Origin: CAZABP01 sp964483245
Lineage (GTDB): Bacteria > Planctomycetota > UBA1135 > UBA2386
DNA: 64,000 nt
NCBI GenBank assembly: GCA_964483245.1
Contig: CAZABP010000007.1
Coordinates: 1 to 64,000, forward strand
Direction of reading: 5' to 3'
Below are positions 16,313 through 24,532 of the stretch, one piece after another (the stretch's first letter is position 1; the number at the start of each line of letters is the position of its first letter). Below the pieces are notes generated by a model. It made no database searches. It was not told where the DNA came from and worked only from the letters and a program-made list of their open reading frames with translations. Position numbers and translations under genes: made by a program.

Positions 16313-17797
16313 ATGCCGAGCCGAAGCGCACGCTGCGCTCGCGGTTCCGCACGCCCCGGGGTGGCCCTGCTGCTGGTGCTGGGTCTGGTGGCGGCGTCGC
16401 CGCACAGCCAGGATCCTGGGCCTGCACCCGCGAGCGACGAGCTGTCGCTGCTGCGCGGCGCGCTCGCTTCGGAGGCCCCGGAGCTGCGCGCCGAGGCCGC
16501 GGTGGCGCTGGCGGCGAAGCAGCTCCCGGAGGACTACCCGCGGCTGCTCGACGTGAGCCAGGACCGCCACCCGGACGTCCGCGCCGCCGGCATCCTGGCG
16601 CTCGGGATCCACGGCACGCCGGGGGCCGGCAGCGTGCTCGCCGACCTGCTGCTCGACCGCCCGCGCGAATCGCCCGAGCGCGTCGTGGCGGCCTATGCAC
16701 TCGGGCTGCTGCCGGAACAGACGCTGCCGACGCGGCTCGTCGACTACCTGGCGCGCCTGAACGGCTCCAACCTGCGCCGCGAAGAGGACGTGCTGCGCGC
16801 GCTGTTCGCCGCCGGGATGCTGCGGCCACGGCCGGCGTTGCGCACCGCGATGCGCAACCTGCTGTTCGACGAAGCCAACAAGGCGATCGAGCTGAAGGTC
16901 CAGCTGCTGCAGACGCTGGCACAGATCCCGGTCGGGCTCGAGCCGGACGAAGTGGACGCGCTGCTGGAATCGGACCACGCCGAGTTGCGCGAAGCCGCGC
17001 TGCGCTACGCCGCGTGCGGGATCGATGCCGGACGGATCCGGATCGAACGGGAACGGCGCGACCGGATCCAGGCCGCGGCCGAGCGGGATCCTGCGCCAGC
17101 CGTCCGCGCGGCCGCGCTGCGGTTGCTCGCGGCACGACGGCTGCCGGCTGCGCTCGAGCTCGGTGCCCGCGCGCTCCGTTCGACACATGCGGTCGAGCTG
17201 CAGGCCGGCGTCGATGCGATGGTGCAGCTCGGCGGGGGCTCGCTGCGCGCGGCGCTCGAGCGGCGCCTGCGCGAGGAGAAGCGGCCGGCCGTGCGCGGCG
17301 TGTTGCTCGCGAGCCTGCCGAGCACGCATGACGTGGAGCTGCTCGACGACTGCCTCGAGCTCGCACTCGATGCGCGCGCGGAGTTCGGCCTGCGCTGCGA
17401 AGCGGCCGCTTTCGTCGCACGTTCCGGCGACCTGCGCGCCGGTGCCGTCCTGCGCTCGCTGTTCACGGCGGCCACGCGCGCCGGCGACATCACGAAGATC
17501 GCCGACGGCCTGCGGCACGTCCGGCTCGGTGACGATCTGCTCGCCCGTTGCCGTCCGAGCGCCGGCGCAGACGAGCTGCGCCGGCTGCCGGCGCGAGTCC
17601 AAGGCCTCGCCCGGGCCGGCTATGACACGGAACCGCTGGTGCGCACCGTCTGCGCCGACCGCGGCCTCCCGGCCGAGATCAAGGCGCAGGTCCTGCGCGC
17701 GGCGCGGATCGGCAGCGGCCGCTTGCTGGGTCCGGAGGTCGATACGCAGCTCGAGCACGCGGCGCTGCCAGGGGCCATCGCCGCGTTGCTGCAGTGA
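16313..17797 (+). CDS. Exported HEAT-repeat protein, function unknown
   Basis: The likely start at 16313 gives a 494-residue protein with an arginine-rich N-region and hydrophobic core (GVALLLVLGLVAASP), a probable signal peptide. The rest is made of helical pairs with the HEAT pattern, for example APELRAEAAVALAAKQ, HPDVRAAGILALGIHG and VRAAALRLLAARR. HEAT arrays bind protein partners; no catalytic motif is seen. The frame stays open upstream to 16187 but would overlap the larC promoter region. Confidence 0.75.
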   Translation: MPSRSARCARGSARPGVALLLVLGLVAASPHSQDPGPAPASDELSLLRGALASEAPELRAEAAVALAAKQLPEDYPRLLDVSQDRHPDVRAAGILALGIHGTPGAGSVLADLLLDRPRESPERVVAAYALGLLPEQTLPTRLVDYLARLNGSNLRREEDVLRALFAAGMLRPRPALRTAMRNLLFDEANKAIELKVQLLQTLAQIPVGLEPDEVDALLESDHAELREAALRYAACGIDAGRIRIERERRDRIQAAAERDPAPAVRAAALRLLAARRLPAALELGARALRSTHAVELQAGVDAMVQLGGGSLRAALERRLREEKRPAVRGVLLASLPSTHDVELLDDCLELALDARAEFGLRCEAAAFVARSGDLRAGAVLRSLFTAATRAGDITKIADGLRHVRLGDDLLARCRPSAGADELRRLPARVQGLARAGYDTEPLVRTVCADRGLPAEIKAQVLRAARIGSGRLLGPEVDTQLEHAALPGAIAALLQ

Positions 17798-17852
17798 CCG
17801 TCGCGGGTCCGGTCCAGTACCAATCAGCGCTCGATGACGGCGAACGGGCGCC

Positions 17853-18073
17853 TAACCCGCATTATTCGTGAACCCCTGCTGCGAACGGCGCAGCCGCGGC
17901 CGCCTCCTGGCCGCGGCTGTCGCCGCCGCCAGGGCGGGCTTGGCTTCGTCAGCGCGTCAGCCGCTTCCCTGCGGCGGGGCTTGTGTGCCCGCCTCGGTCG
18001 CGGCCGCCGCGCTTCCTAGCCCTGCGCGCGCTGCGACCGTTCTCGCGACGGGCTTCACGAATAATGCGGGCTA
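17853..18073. repeat. REP-like inverted-repeat element, copy A
   Basis: The ends are near-perfect inverted repeats of 20 bases (TAACCCGCATTATTCGTGAA at 17853-17872; its complement at 18054-18073 differs at one base). The similarity continues inward (CCCCTGCTGCGAACGGCGCAGC on the left; GCCCGTCGCGAGAACGGTCGCAGC on the right, inverted). The core is GC-rich with its own palindromes. The element fills the spacer between two convergent genes, and its right end contains the TAG stop of the glutathione transferase gene. A second copy lies at 49229-49315. Confidence 0.8.
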
Positions 18074-18709
18074 AGGGTGCGCGATCGTCCACGGCTCTTC
18101 GGCGGCAGCCGCGCACCAGCGCTGCATCGATGGCAGCTGCTCGATCGCCTTGGCGTACTCCTCAGCCGAACCGCGCAGGGCAACCCCGTAGGTGCGCATC
18201 CGCGTCACGACCGGCGCGAAGAACGCATCCGCGATCGAGAACCGGCCGAACAGGAATGGGCCGTCGCTGCCGAACCGTTTGCGGCAGTCGCCCCATGCCG
18301 ACGTGATGCGTTCGAGATCGGCCGCCGTCGCGGCGGTCGGCGTGCGCGGCCGCCGCGCGCGGATGTTCATCGGGAACTGCCGGCGGAGGTCGAGGAACCC
18401 GCTGTGCATCTCGCTGGCGAGCGAGCGCGCGATCGCGCGCGCGGTGCGTCCGACTGGCCAGAGCTTGCCGGCCGGCACCTGCTCGGCGACGTATTCGGCG
18501 ATCGCCAGCGAATCCCAGATGACGAAGTTCCCCTCGACCAGCGCGGGGACCTTCCCGGTCGGCGCGAACTGCAGCTTGCGCCAGCGCGAGTCCGGCTGAT
18601 CGAGCGGAATCAGCACCTCTTCGAACGGCAGCCCGGACTCGGTCAACACGAGCCAGGCACGCAGCGACCAGCTTGAGTAGTTCTTGTTGCCGATGACGAG
18701 CTTGCGCAT
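18071..18709 (-). CDS. Glutathione S-transferase family protein
   Basis: The 212-residue protein has an N-terminal thioredoxin-like domain (KLVIGNKNYSSWSLRAWL, with a Ser-rich active-site region, and the cis-proline segment GKVPALVEG, then WDSLAIAEYV). An all-helical C-terminal domain follows, with FGRFSIADAFFAPVVTRM. This matches the GST subgroup with the NxNYSSWSLR start. The partner thiol and substrate are unknown. The stop codon lies in the arm of the repeat element at 17853-18073. Confidence 0.88.
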   Translation of the reverse strand: MRKLVIGNKNYSSWSLRAWLVLTESGLPFEEVLIPLDQPDSRWRKLQFAPTGKVPALVEGNFVIWDSLAIAEYVAEQVPAGKLWPVGRTARAIARSLASEMHSGFLDLRRQFPMNIRARRPRTPTAATAADLERITSAWGDCRKRFGSDGPFLFGRFSIADAFFAPVVTRMRTYGVALRGSAEEYAKAIEQLPSMQRWCAAAAEEPWTIAHP

Positions 18710-18787
18710 GGCCGGGTGTTGTAGCGCACCGGGCGGCGTCGCTCGCGCATTCCGCGGCCACGAAGCGGGCTGCCTATGATCCGGCCG

Positions 18788-19066
18788 ATGGTGACCGTGC
18801 AGATCACGGGGAACCTCCACCCCTTCTTTCCGGTGCTCGGAGGCAAAGACGTGGCCGTCGAGGCGTCGACGGTCGCCGATGTGGTCCGCGAGGTGGACAA
18901 GCTCGCGCCAGGGTTCGCGTTCTATGTCTGCGATGAGCTCGGCCGACTGCGCCGGCACGTCAACATCTTCATCGAGAACGACCGGGTCACGGATCGGGCG
19001 AAACTCAGCGACCCGGTAGGACCGGACGCGCGCGTCTACATCCTGCAGGCGCTCAGCGGCGGGTAG
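18788..19066 (+). CDS. MoaD/ThiS family ubiquitin-like sulfur carrier
   Basis: The 92-residue protein has a beta-grasp pattern (MVTVQITGNLHPFF at the start, VNIFIENDRV in the middle) and ends in the diagnostic Gly-Gly tail (ILQALSGG) that is adenylated and thiocarboxylated in MoaD and ThiS. An in-frame ATG at 18776 would add MIRP; neither start has a clear ribosome site. No moaA/E or thi genes are near. The gene lies 30 bases upstream of a BNR-repeat protein gene, a pairing I recall from other bacterial genomes, so it may serve an uncharacterised pathway rather than molybdopterin synthesis. Confidence 0.85.
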   Translation: MVTVQITGNLHPFFPVLGGKDVAVEASTVADVVREVDKLAPGFAFYVCDELGRLRRHVNIFIENDRVTDRAKLSDPVGPDARVYILQALSGG

Positions 19067-19096
19067 CCGCTAACTTTCCCGCACGGAGAACTCCCC

Positions 19097-20269
19097 ATGA
19101 ACGACCGGATCCTCGTCGGCACGCGCAAAGGCACGTTCCTCGTCACCAAGACCAAGGGCCGCTGGACGCCGGCCCTCGCCGGCCACGCCGGCGTCGGCGT
19201 CAACTTCGTCGCCCGCGATCCGAGCAGCGGAACCTTGTGGGCCGCCCTCGGCCACGGGCACTGGGGCGTGAAGCTGTCGCACTCGACCGACGACGGGAAG
19301 AGCTGGGCCGACGCCAACCAGGTCAAGTTTCCGGCCGGCGCGCGCTACCTCGCGTATCCGGAGCCGACCGAGGGGGATCAGGATCCGTGGAACCCTGCGC
19401 GGGTGAAGCTCAAGGACGCGACCGTGCAGAAGCTCTGGACGATCGCATTCGGCCAGCCGGGCCGCATCTACGTCGGCACGATCCCGGGTGGGCTGTTCGT
19501 CAGCAACGACGGCGGCGACAGCTTCGAGTTGAACCTGCCGCTGTGGAACCACGAGTCGCGCGGCGGCGACCTGTCGGACGGCAAGGGGACCGGCGTCACG
19601 CACTGGTTCGGCACCCCGGCCTCGGAAGGCGGCGACTTCTCACCCGGGATCCACTCGATCGCCGTCGATCCGCGCAACCCCGACCACGTGCTCGTCGCAA
19701 TCTCGACCGCGGGCGTGCTCGAGACGACGGACGGCGGCAAGAGCTGGCGCAGCCGCAACCGCGGCATGCTGATGGACTACCTGCCGGATCCGACGGCCGA
19801 GTGGGGCCACGATCCGCATTGCGTTGTGCTCTCGCCGGGCCAGCCGGATCACGTCTGGCAGCAGAACCACTGCGGCGTGTTCTACAGCGCCGACGGGGCC
19901 GCAAACTGGCGCAAGGTCAGCAACCCGGAGCGGGGCGTGCACTTCGGCTTCCCGATCGCGGCGGATGCCAGCGACGGGAAGGTCGCCTGGGTCGTGCCCG
20001 GCAAGGCAGACATGCAGCGGATGGCGATCGACGGCGGCCTGTTCGTCGGGCGGACGCAGGACGGCGGCAAGACCTGGGAGCAGTTGCGCGAGGGGCTGCC
20101 GCAGGAGAACGCCTACGACGTCGTCTACCGCCACGCCCTGTCCGCGAGCGGCAAGCTCCTCGCGTTCGGCAGCACGACCGGAAACCTGTACGTCAGCGAG
20201 GATCGCGGCGAGAGCTGGCAGGCCGTCGCCAACAACCTGCCGCCGATCTACAGCGTGCGGTTCGGCTAG
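19097..20269 (+). CDS. BNR / sialidase-like beta-propeller protein
   Basis: This 390-residue cytoplasmic protein (no signal peptide) has repeated Asp-box motifs: STDDGKSW, SNDGGDSF, TTDGGKSW, SADGAANW, TQDGGKTW and SEDRGESW. These mark a six- or seven-bladed propeller of the WD40/YVTN/BNR type. Sialidase catalytic residues are not evident, so an exo-sialidase label would be over-annotation. It follows the MoaD-like gene by 30 bases with GGAG before its ATG, suggesting an operon of two. Confidence 0.82.
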   Translation: MNDRILVGTRKGTFLVTKTKGRWTPALAGHAGVGVNFVARDPSSGTLWAALGHGHWGVKLSHSTDDGKSWADANQVKFPAGARYLAYPEPTEGDQDPWNPARVKLKDATVQKLWTIAFGQPGRIYVGTIPGGLFVSNDGGDSFELNLPLWNHESRGGDLSDGKGTGVTHWFGTPASEGGDFSPGIHSIAVDPRNPDHVLVAISTAGVLETTDGGKSWRSRNRGMLMDYLPDPTAEWGHDPHCVVLSPGQPDHVWQQNHCGVFYSADGAANWRKVSNPERGVHFGFPIAADASDGKVAWVVPGKADMQRMAIDGGLFVGRTQDGGKTWEQLREGLPQENAYDVVYRHALSASGKLLAFGSTTGNLYVSEDRGESWQAVANNLPPIYSVRFG

Positions 20270-20305
20270 GACCGCACCGCGACCGTTCTCGCAGCGGGCC
20301 GGCAG

Positions 20306-21229
20306 CTACAGGATCCGCTTGCCGAACGCGGACAGGATCAGGTCGAGCGCGACTTCGCCCGACTGGTTGCGCACGTCGAGCACCGGATTCAGCTCGGTGA
20401 TCTCCAGGCTCGTCATCGCGCCGGTGTCGGCGACCATCTCGAGCAACAGGTTCGCTTCGCGCCACTCGATCCCGCCCTTGACCGCGGTGCCGACGCCGGG
20501 CGCGACGCTCGGGTCGAGTCCATCCAGGTCGAACGACACATGGAACCCTGCGGTCCCGCGCATCGCGTGCGCGATCGCCTCGGCGGCGACGGCGCGCATC
20601 CCGCGCTCGTCGATGTCGCGCATCGTGAACACATGGATCCCGGACTCGTCGACGATCCGCTTCTCCTGCTCGTCGAGGTCGCGGATCCCGATCAGGCAGA
20701 CGTGCTCCTTCGCCACCTTCGGCGCGAAGCCACCCATCTGCACCAGCGCCTCCGGCCCCATCCCGAGCACGACGGCCAGCGGCATGCCATGGATGTTGCC
20801 GGACGGCGAGCTCTGCGGCGTGTTCATGTCGGCATGCGCATCGACCCAGATCAGCCCGAAGCGCTGCCCACGATCGCGGAAGTGCTCGGCGACGCCGCTG
20901 ATCGTCCCGATCGCGATGCTGTGATCCCCTCCGAGTACGACCGGCGTCTCGCCGGCATCCAGCGCGCGCCGCACGCGCAGTCGCAGCCGGTTGCAGACGT
21001 GGTAGATCGCCCCGAGGTAGCGCGCACCCGGCTCGCCCGGCTGCCGCGATTCCGGCGCCGGCACGCCGACGTCGCCATCGTCGACGACGCGGATCCGCAG
21101 CTTGCGCAACGCTTCGTGCACGCCGGCCACCCGGATCGCCGACGGTCCCATGTCCACCCCGCGGCGCCCGGCACCGAGATCCATCGGGACGCCCACCAGA
21201 CGGACCGTCCGCTGTTGGTTGTCGCTCAT
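20306..21229 (-). CDS. rocF: Arginase
   Basis: This 307-residue ureohydrolase has the three manganese-binding motifs GGDHSIA, WVDAHADMNT and SFDLDGLDPSVAPGVGT. The MSDNQQRTVRLVGVPMDLG start and the NIHGMPLA segment are typical of arginase rather than agmatinase. It hydrolyses arginine to ornithine and urea; no urease is seen in the window. The ATG overlaps the stop of the SAM-hydrolase gene (ATGA), so it is the last gene of a three-gene operon. Confidence 0.93.
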   Translation of the reverse strand: MSDNQQRTVRLVGVPMDLGAGRRGVDMGPSAIRVAGVHEALRKLRIRVVDDGDVGVPAPESRQPGEPGARYLGAIYHVCNRLRLRVRRALDAGETPVVLGGDHSIAIGTISGVAEHFRDRGQRFGLIWVDAHADMNTPQSSPSGNIHGMPLAVVLGMGPEALVQMGGFAPKVAKEHVCLIGIRDLDEQEKRIVDESGIHVFTMRDIDERGMRAVAAEAIAHAMRGTAGFHVSFDLDGLDPSVAPGVGTAVKGGIEWREANLLLEMVADTGAMTSLEITELNPVLDVRNQSGEVALDLILSAFGKRIL

Positions 21230-22002
21230 GCTCGCTCCGCTTCGACGAGTCGCACTGCGGCACCGCGGCCGATCCCCAGGGTCTGATCGGCACGGCCGTC
21301 GCGCACGGCGATCTCGAGCAGCTCGTACGAGTTCACGAGCGCCATCGGAGCGCCACGCGCGACCGCTGCATAGGTGTCCACGACCGGAACCGTCTGCGCA
21401 CCGACCTCGACGTGCCGGACCCCGCGCAGCGCGTCGCGCGCGATCCCGGTCAACAGGTTGCCGAAGCGGTCGACGTGCAACACTTCGGCACGGTGCAGGC
21501 CGCCCGGCAGGGGCACCGGGTCGGTGACGCGCGGGCCGACGGCCCGGAAGCCGAGCCGCTGGCTGCTGAGCAGGCCGCACAGCGGTGCCACCAGATCCCG
21601 GCCGTGGAACGTGCGCGACGTCGCCTGCAGGCCGAGCGCATCCGGCGCCAGCACGCGCAGCTCACCCTCCTCGACTCCCGGCAGGATCCCCTCGAGCAGC
21701 CCGTTGTCCGGTGCGATCCAGTAACACTCGTGCGCGCAGGCGAGCAGGAACCGCCGCGCCGTGCCGACGCCCGGGTCGACGACGGCCGCATGCACGGTGC
21801 CGGCCGGAAACCGGCCGATCGCCGCGCGCAGGAACAGCGCTGCCACGACGACGTCCTGCGCCGGCACGCCGTGCGACAGGTCGACGACCTCGGCGCGCGG
21901 ATGCTGCCGCTTGACCATCCCCTTGACGATTCCGACGTACGGATCGTCGAGGCCGAAATCGGTCAGCAGCGTGACGAGACCGTTCGGACGCGGCAGCTCC
22001 AT
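21226..22002 (-). CDS. SAM hydroxide adenosyltransferase (DUF62 family)
   Basis: The 258-residue protein has the family motifs LLTDFGLDDPYVGIVKG, VDPGVGTARR, PDNGLL and FHGRDL. Members hydrolyse S-adenosylmethionine to adenosine and methionine and are relatives of the fluorinase. The gene overlaps its neighbours on both sides (TGATG with the mutase, ATGA with arginase), so translation of all three is coupled. Confidence in the family is high; the cellular role is still debated. Confidence 0.92.
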   Translation of the reverse strand: MELPRPNGLVTLLTDFGLDDPYVGIVKGMVKRQHPRAEVVDLSHGVPAQDVVVAALFLRAAIGRFPAGTVHAAVVDPGVGTARRFLLACAHECYWIAPDNGLLEGILPGVEEGELRVLAPDALGLQATSRTFHGRDLVAPLCGLLSSQRLGFRAVGPRVTDPVPLPGGLHRAEVLHVDRFGNLLTGIARDALRGVRHVEVGAQTVPVVDTYAAVARGAPMALVNSYELLEIAVRDGRADQTLGIGRGAAVRLVEAERA

Positions 22003-23342
22003 CAGTGACCGTGCACCGGCTTGCCGAGCAGCTCGAACATCCGGTCCCGCATCTTCGTCATCAACGGTTGCGTGTCCGCCTCGAGGCACATCCGCAGGTA
22101 CGGCTCGGTGTTGCTCGGCCGCACGTTGACCCACCAATCCGGGTACGTGACCGTGACGCCGTCCAGGTGGTCGACCTGGCCGTCGGGGAACGCCTGCTCG
22201 ACGCGCCGCATCGCGCCGACCTTGTCCTCGACGCGGAAGTTGATCTCGCCGGTGCCGTGGTAGCGCCGCAGCTCGTCGGCTGCCTGCTTCAGCGTGCGCC
22301 CTTCGGCCGCGAGCTGGTTCAGCACCAGGATGCAGGCCAGCACGCCGCAGTCGGTGTAGTAGTTCTCGGCGAAGTAGAAGTGGCCGGACAGCTCGCCCCC
22401 GCCGATGCAGTCCTCGCGCCGCATCGTCTCCTTCATGAACGAATGCCCGACGCGTTCGCGCACCGGCCGACCGCCGAGCTTGCGGATCTCCTCCGGCACG
22501 ACCTTGGAAGAACGCAGGTCGTAGATAATCCCCTTGCCCGGATGCCGCGCGAGCATGCCGCGCGCCAGGATCACCGTGATCAGGTCTGCATGGACCGTGC
22601 GTCCTGCCTCGTCGACGAACGCGCAGCGGTCGGCGTCACCGTCGAACGCGATCCCGAGCGCCGCGCGCGACTCCCGCACCAGCTCGCGCAGTGCGTCGAG
22701 ATTCGGCTCGTGCAGCGGATTCGCCTCGTGGTTGGGGAACGTGCCGTCGAGGTCCTGGTACAGCGGCAGCACTTCGAGGGCCGGCAGCGCGGCGAAGATC
22801 TCCGGCGCCTCGTTGGCCCCCATGCCATTCGCATAGTCGACCGCCATCCGGAGCGGACGCGTGATGCGCGCAAAGCTCGCGATGTGCCGCACGAAGTCCG
22901 GCTTGATGTCGACCTGGTCCCGCTTGCCGTGCCGCGCGGCCGGCGCGAGATCCCCGCGCTCGACCAGCGCGCGGATGTCGGCGATGCCGGTGTCACCCGA
23001 CAACGGCCGCGCCTCCGCACGGCAGAGCTTGAACCCGATGTAGTCCTTGGGGTTGTGCGACGCCGTCACGCAGAGCCCCCCGTCGCACGGCAGCTTGCCG
23101 ATCGCGTAGTACGTCATCGGCGTCGACGCGAGGCCGATGTCGAGCACGTCACAGCCTTGGCTCAGGATCCCTGCGACGACGGCGTCCTGGATCGCCGGCG
23201 CCATCGTGCGCATGTCACGGCCGACCACCAGCCGGCGGGCGCCGAGGAACTTCGCGAATGCGGCGCCGATCGCGCGCGCGCGCGCCTCGTCGATCTGCCC
23301 GGGATAGAGCCCGCGGATGTCGTAGGCCTTGAAGATGCTCAT
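22002..23342 (-). CDS. Phosphomannomutase / phosphoglucomutase
   Basis: The 446-residue alpha-D-phosphohexomutase has the phosphoserine loop TASHNPKDYIGFK, the metal loop DGDADR, the sugar loop GGELSGH and the phosphate-binding loop RPSNTEPYLR, in the usual order over four domains. It should interconvert hexose 1- and 6-phosphates for GDP-mannose or glucan synthesis (AlgC/ManB type). GAGGAG lies about six bases before the ATG. It heads the operon with the SAM hydrolase and arginase. Confidence 0.92.
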   Translation of the reverse strand: MSIFKAYDIRGLYPGQIDEARARAIGAAFAKFLGARRLVVGRDMRTMAPAIQDAVVAGILSQGCDVLDIGLASTPMTYYAIGKLPCDGGLCVTASHNPKDYIGFKLCRAEARPLSGDTGIADIRALVERGDLAPAARHGKRDQVDIKPDFVRHIASFARITRPLRMAVDYANGMGANEAPEIFAALPALEVLPLYQDLDGTFPNHEANPLHEPNLDALRELVRESRAALGIAFDGDADRCAFVDEAGRTVHADLITVILARGMLARHPGKGIIYDLRSSKVVPEEIRKLGGRPVRERVGHSFMKETMRREDCIGGGELSGHFYFAENYYTDCGVLACILVLNQLAAEGRTLKQAADELRRYHGTGEINFRVEDKVGAMRRVEQAFPDGQVDHLDGVTVTYPDWWVNVRPSNTEPYLRMCLEADTQPLMTKMRDRMFELLGKPVHGH

Positions 23343-23414
23343 CGCGGCTCCTCGCTTAGCCGCCCGCCGCCCCCGATGCAAAGCGGCGGCGCCCCTCGCC
23401 TCGGCGCCGGGCCA

Positions 23415-24467
23415 TCAGGCACCGGCTCCGCGCGGCGGCCAGGCCGCGATCGCATCCAGACACTGCGCGATCTGCGCGTCGGTCAGGTCTCGGTGCGTGA
23501 CGAACCGCACCCGTTGCGCGTCGATCGCCAGCGCGCGTACGCCCTGCTCCGCGAGGTGCGCGACGAAGCGCTGCGGACCCTCGCCCGGAACCGCGACGAT
23601 GACGATGTTCGACTCGACGCTCGCCGGATCGATCTGCAGTCCGGGCCGCGCTGCGCAGGCACGCGCGATCGCCGCGGCGCGGGAATGATCCCGCGCCAGA
23701 TCGGCCGGACCACGTTCCAGCGCGAGCAGGCCGGCAGCTGCGAGGATCCCGGCCTGCCGCATGCCGCCACCGAATGCCTTGCGCGCCCGCCGCGCCGCCT
23801 GGATGAACGCCTGCGATCCGGCCAGCAGCGACCCGACCGGCGCACCGAGTCCCTTGCTCAAGCACAGCGAGACCGAATCGGCGAGGCTGCCGAAAGCCGC
23901 CAGCTCACAGCCGGCTGCAACGGCCGCGTTGTAGAGCCGCGCACCGTCGATGTGGACCGCGAGCCCGGCGCCATGCGCGGCCTGCGCCAGTTCCGCAAGT
24001 CGCGCCGGCGGGCAGACCCGTCCCCCGGCCATGTTGTGCGTGTTCTCGATGACCAAGAGCCGCGACCGCGGCTGGTGCGGGTCATCCGGCCGAAGCGCGG
24101 CCAGCACTGCCGCCGGTTGCGGGAACCCGTCCTCGGTGCGCAACGGCCGCACCTGCGTTCCGGACCAGCGCGCCGCACCGCCGGCCTCGTGCTGGAACAC
24201 GTGGCTGCGCTCGTCGCACAGCAGCTCGTCCCCGGCCCGGCAGTGCACGTGGATCGCGATCTGGTTCGCCATCGTGCCGGACGGCACGAACAGCGCCGCG
24301 TCCAGTCCGAGCCGCTGCGCGCCGGTGCGCTCGAGCGCCAGGATCGTCGGATCCTCCCCGAACACGTCGTCGCCGACTTCGGCCGCAGCCATCGCAGCAC
24401 GCATCGCTTCGTCCGGACGCGTCAACGTGTCGCTGCGGAAATCGGCGGTGCACGAGCCGGCTTGCAT
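23415..24467 (-). CDS. ltaE: Low-specificity L-threonine aldolase
   Basis: The 350-residue fold type I PLP enzyme starts at MQAGSCTADFRSDTLTRP, matching the family FRSDT motif. It has the PLP lysine in LCLSKGLGAPVGS and the HIDGARLYNAA segment with the cofactor-binding aspartate. It cleaves threonine or allo-threonine to glycine and acetaldehyde. A longer frame up to 24515 adds an unrelated 16-residue tail. It diverges from the MFS transporter gene. Confidence 0.92.
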   Translation of the reverse strand: MQAGSCTADFRSDTLTRPDEAMRAAMAAAEVGDDVFGEDPTILALERTGAQRLGLDAALFVPSGTMANQIAIHVHCRAGDELLCDERSHVFQHEAGGAARWSGTQVRPLRTEDGFPQPAAVLAALRPDDPHQPRSRLLVIENTHNMAGGRVCPPARLAELAQAAHGAGLAVHIDGARLYNAAVAAGCELAAFGSLADSVSLCLSKGLGAPVGSLLAGSQAFIQAARRARKAFGGGMRQAGILAAAGLLALERGPADLARDHSRAAAIARACAARPGLQIDPASVESNIVIVAVPGEGPQRFVAHLAEQGVRALAIDAQRVRFVTHRDLTDAQIAQCLDAIAAWPPRGAGA

Positions 24468-24532
24468 GCGCGGGATCGTGCCGCCGGCCTGACACCCCCG
24501 CCAGCGCTCCGGCATGATCCTGCCCCCCTGCG

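Noticed and set aside
19097..20269. Annotation of the BNR protein as a sialidase
   Set aside because: Only Asp-box repeats are present; the arginine triad and other sialidase residues are not evident and there is no signal peptide.
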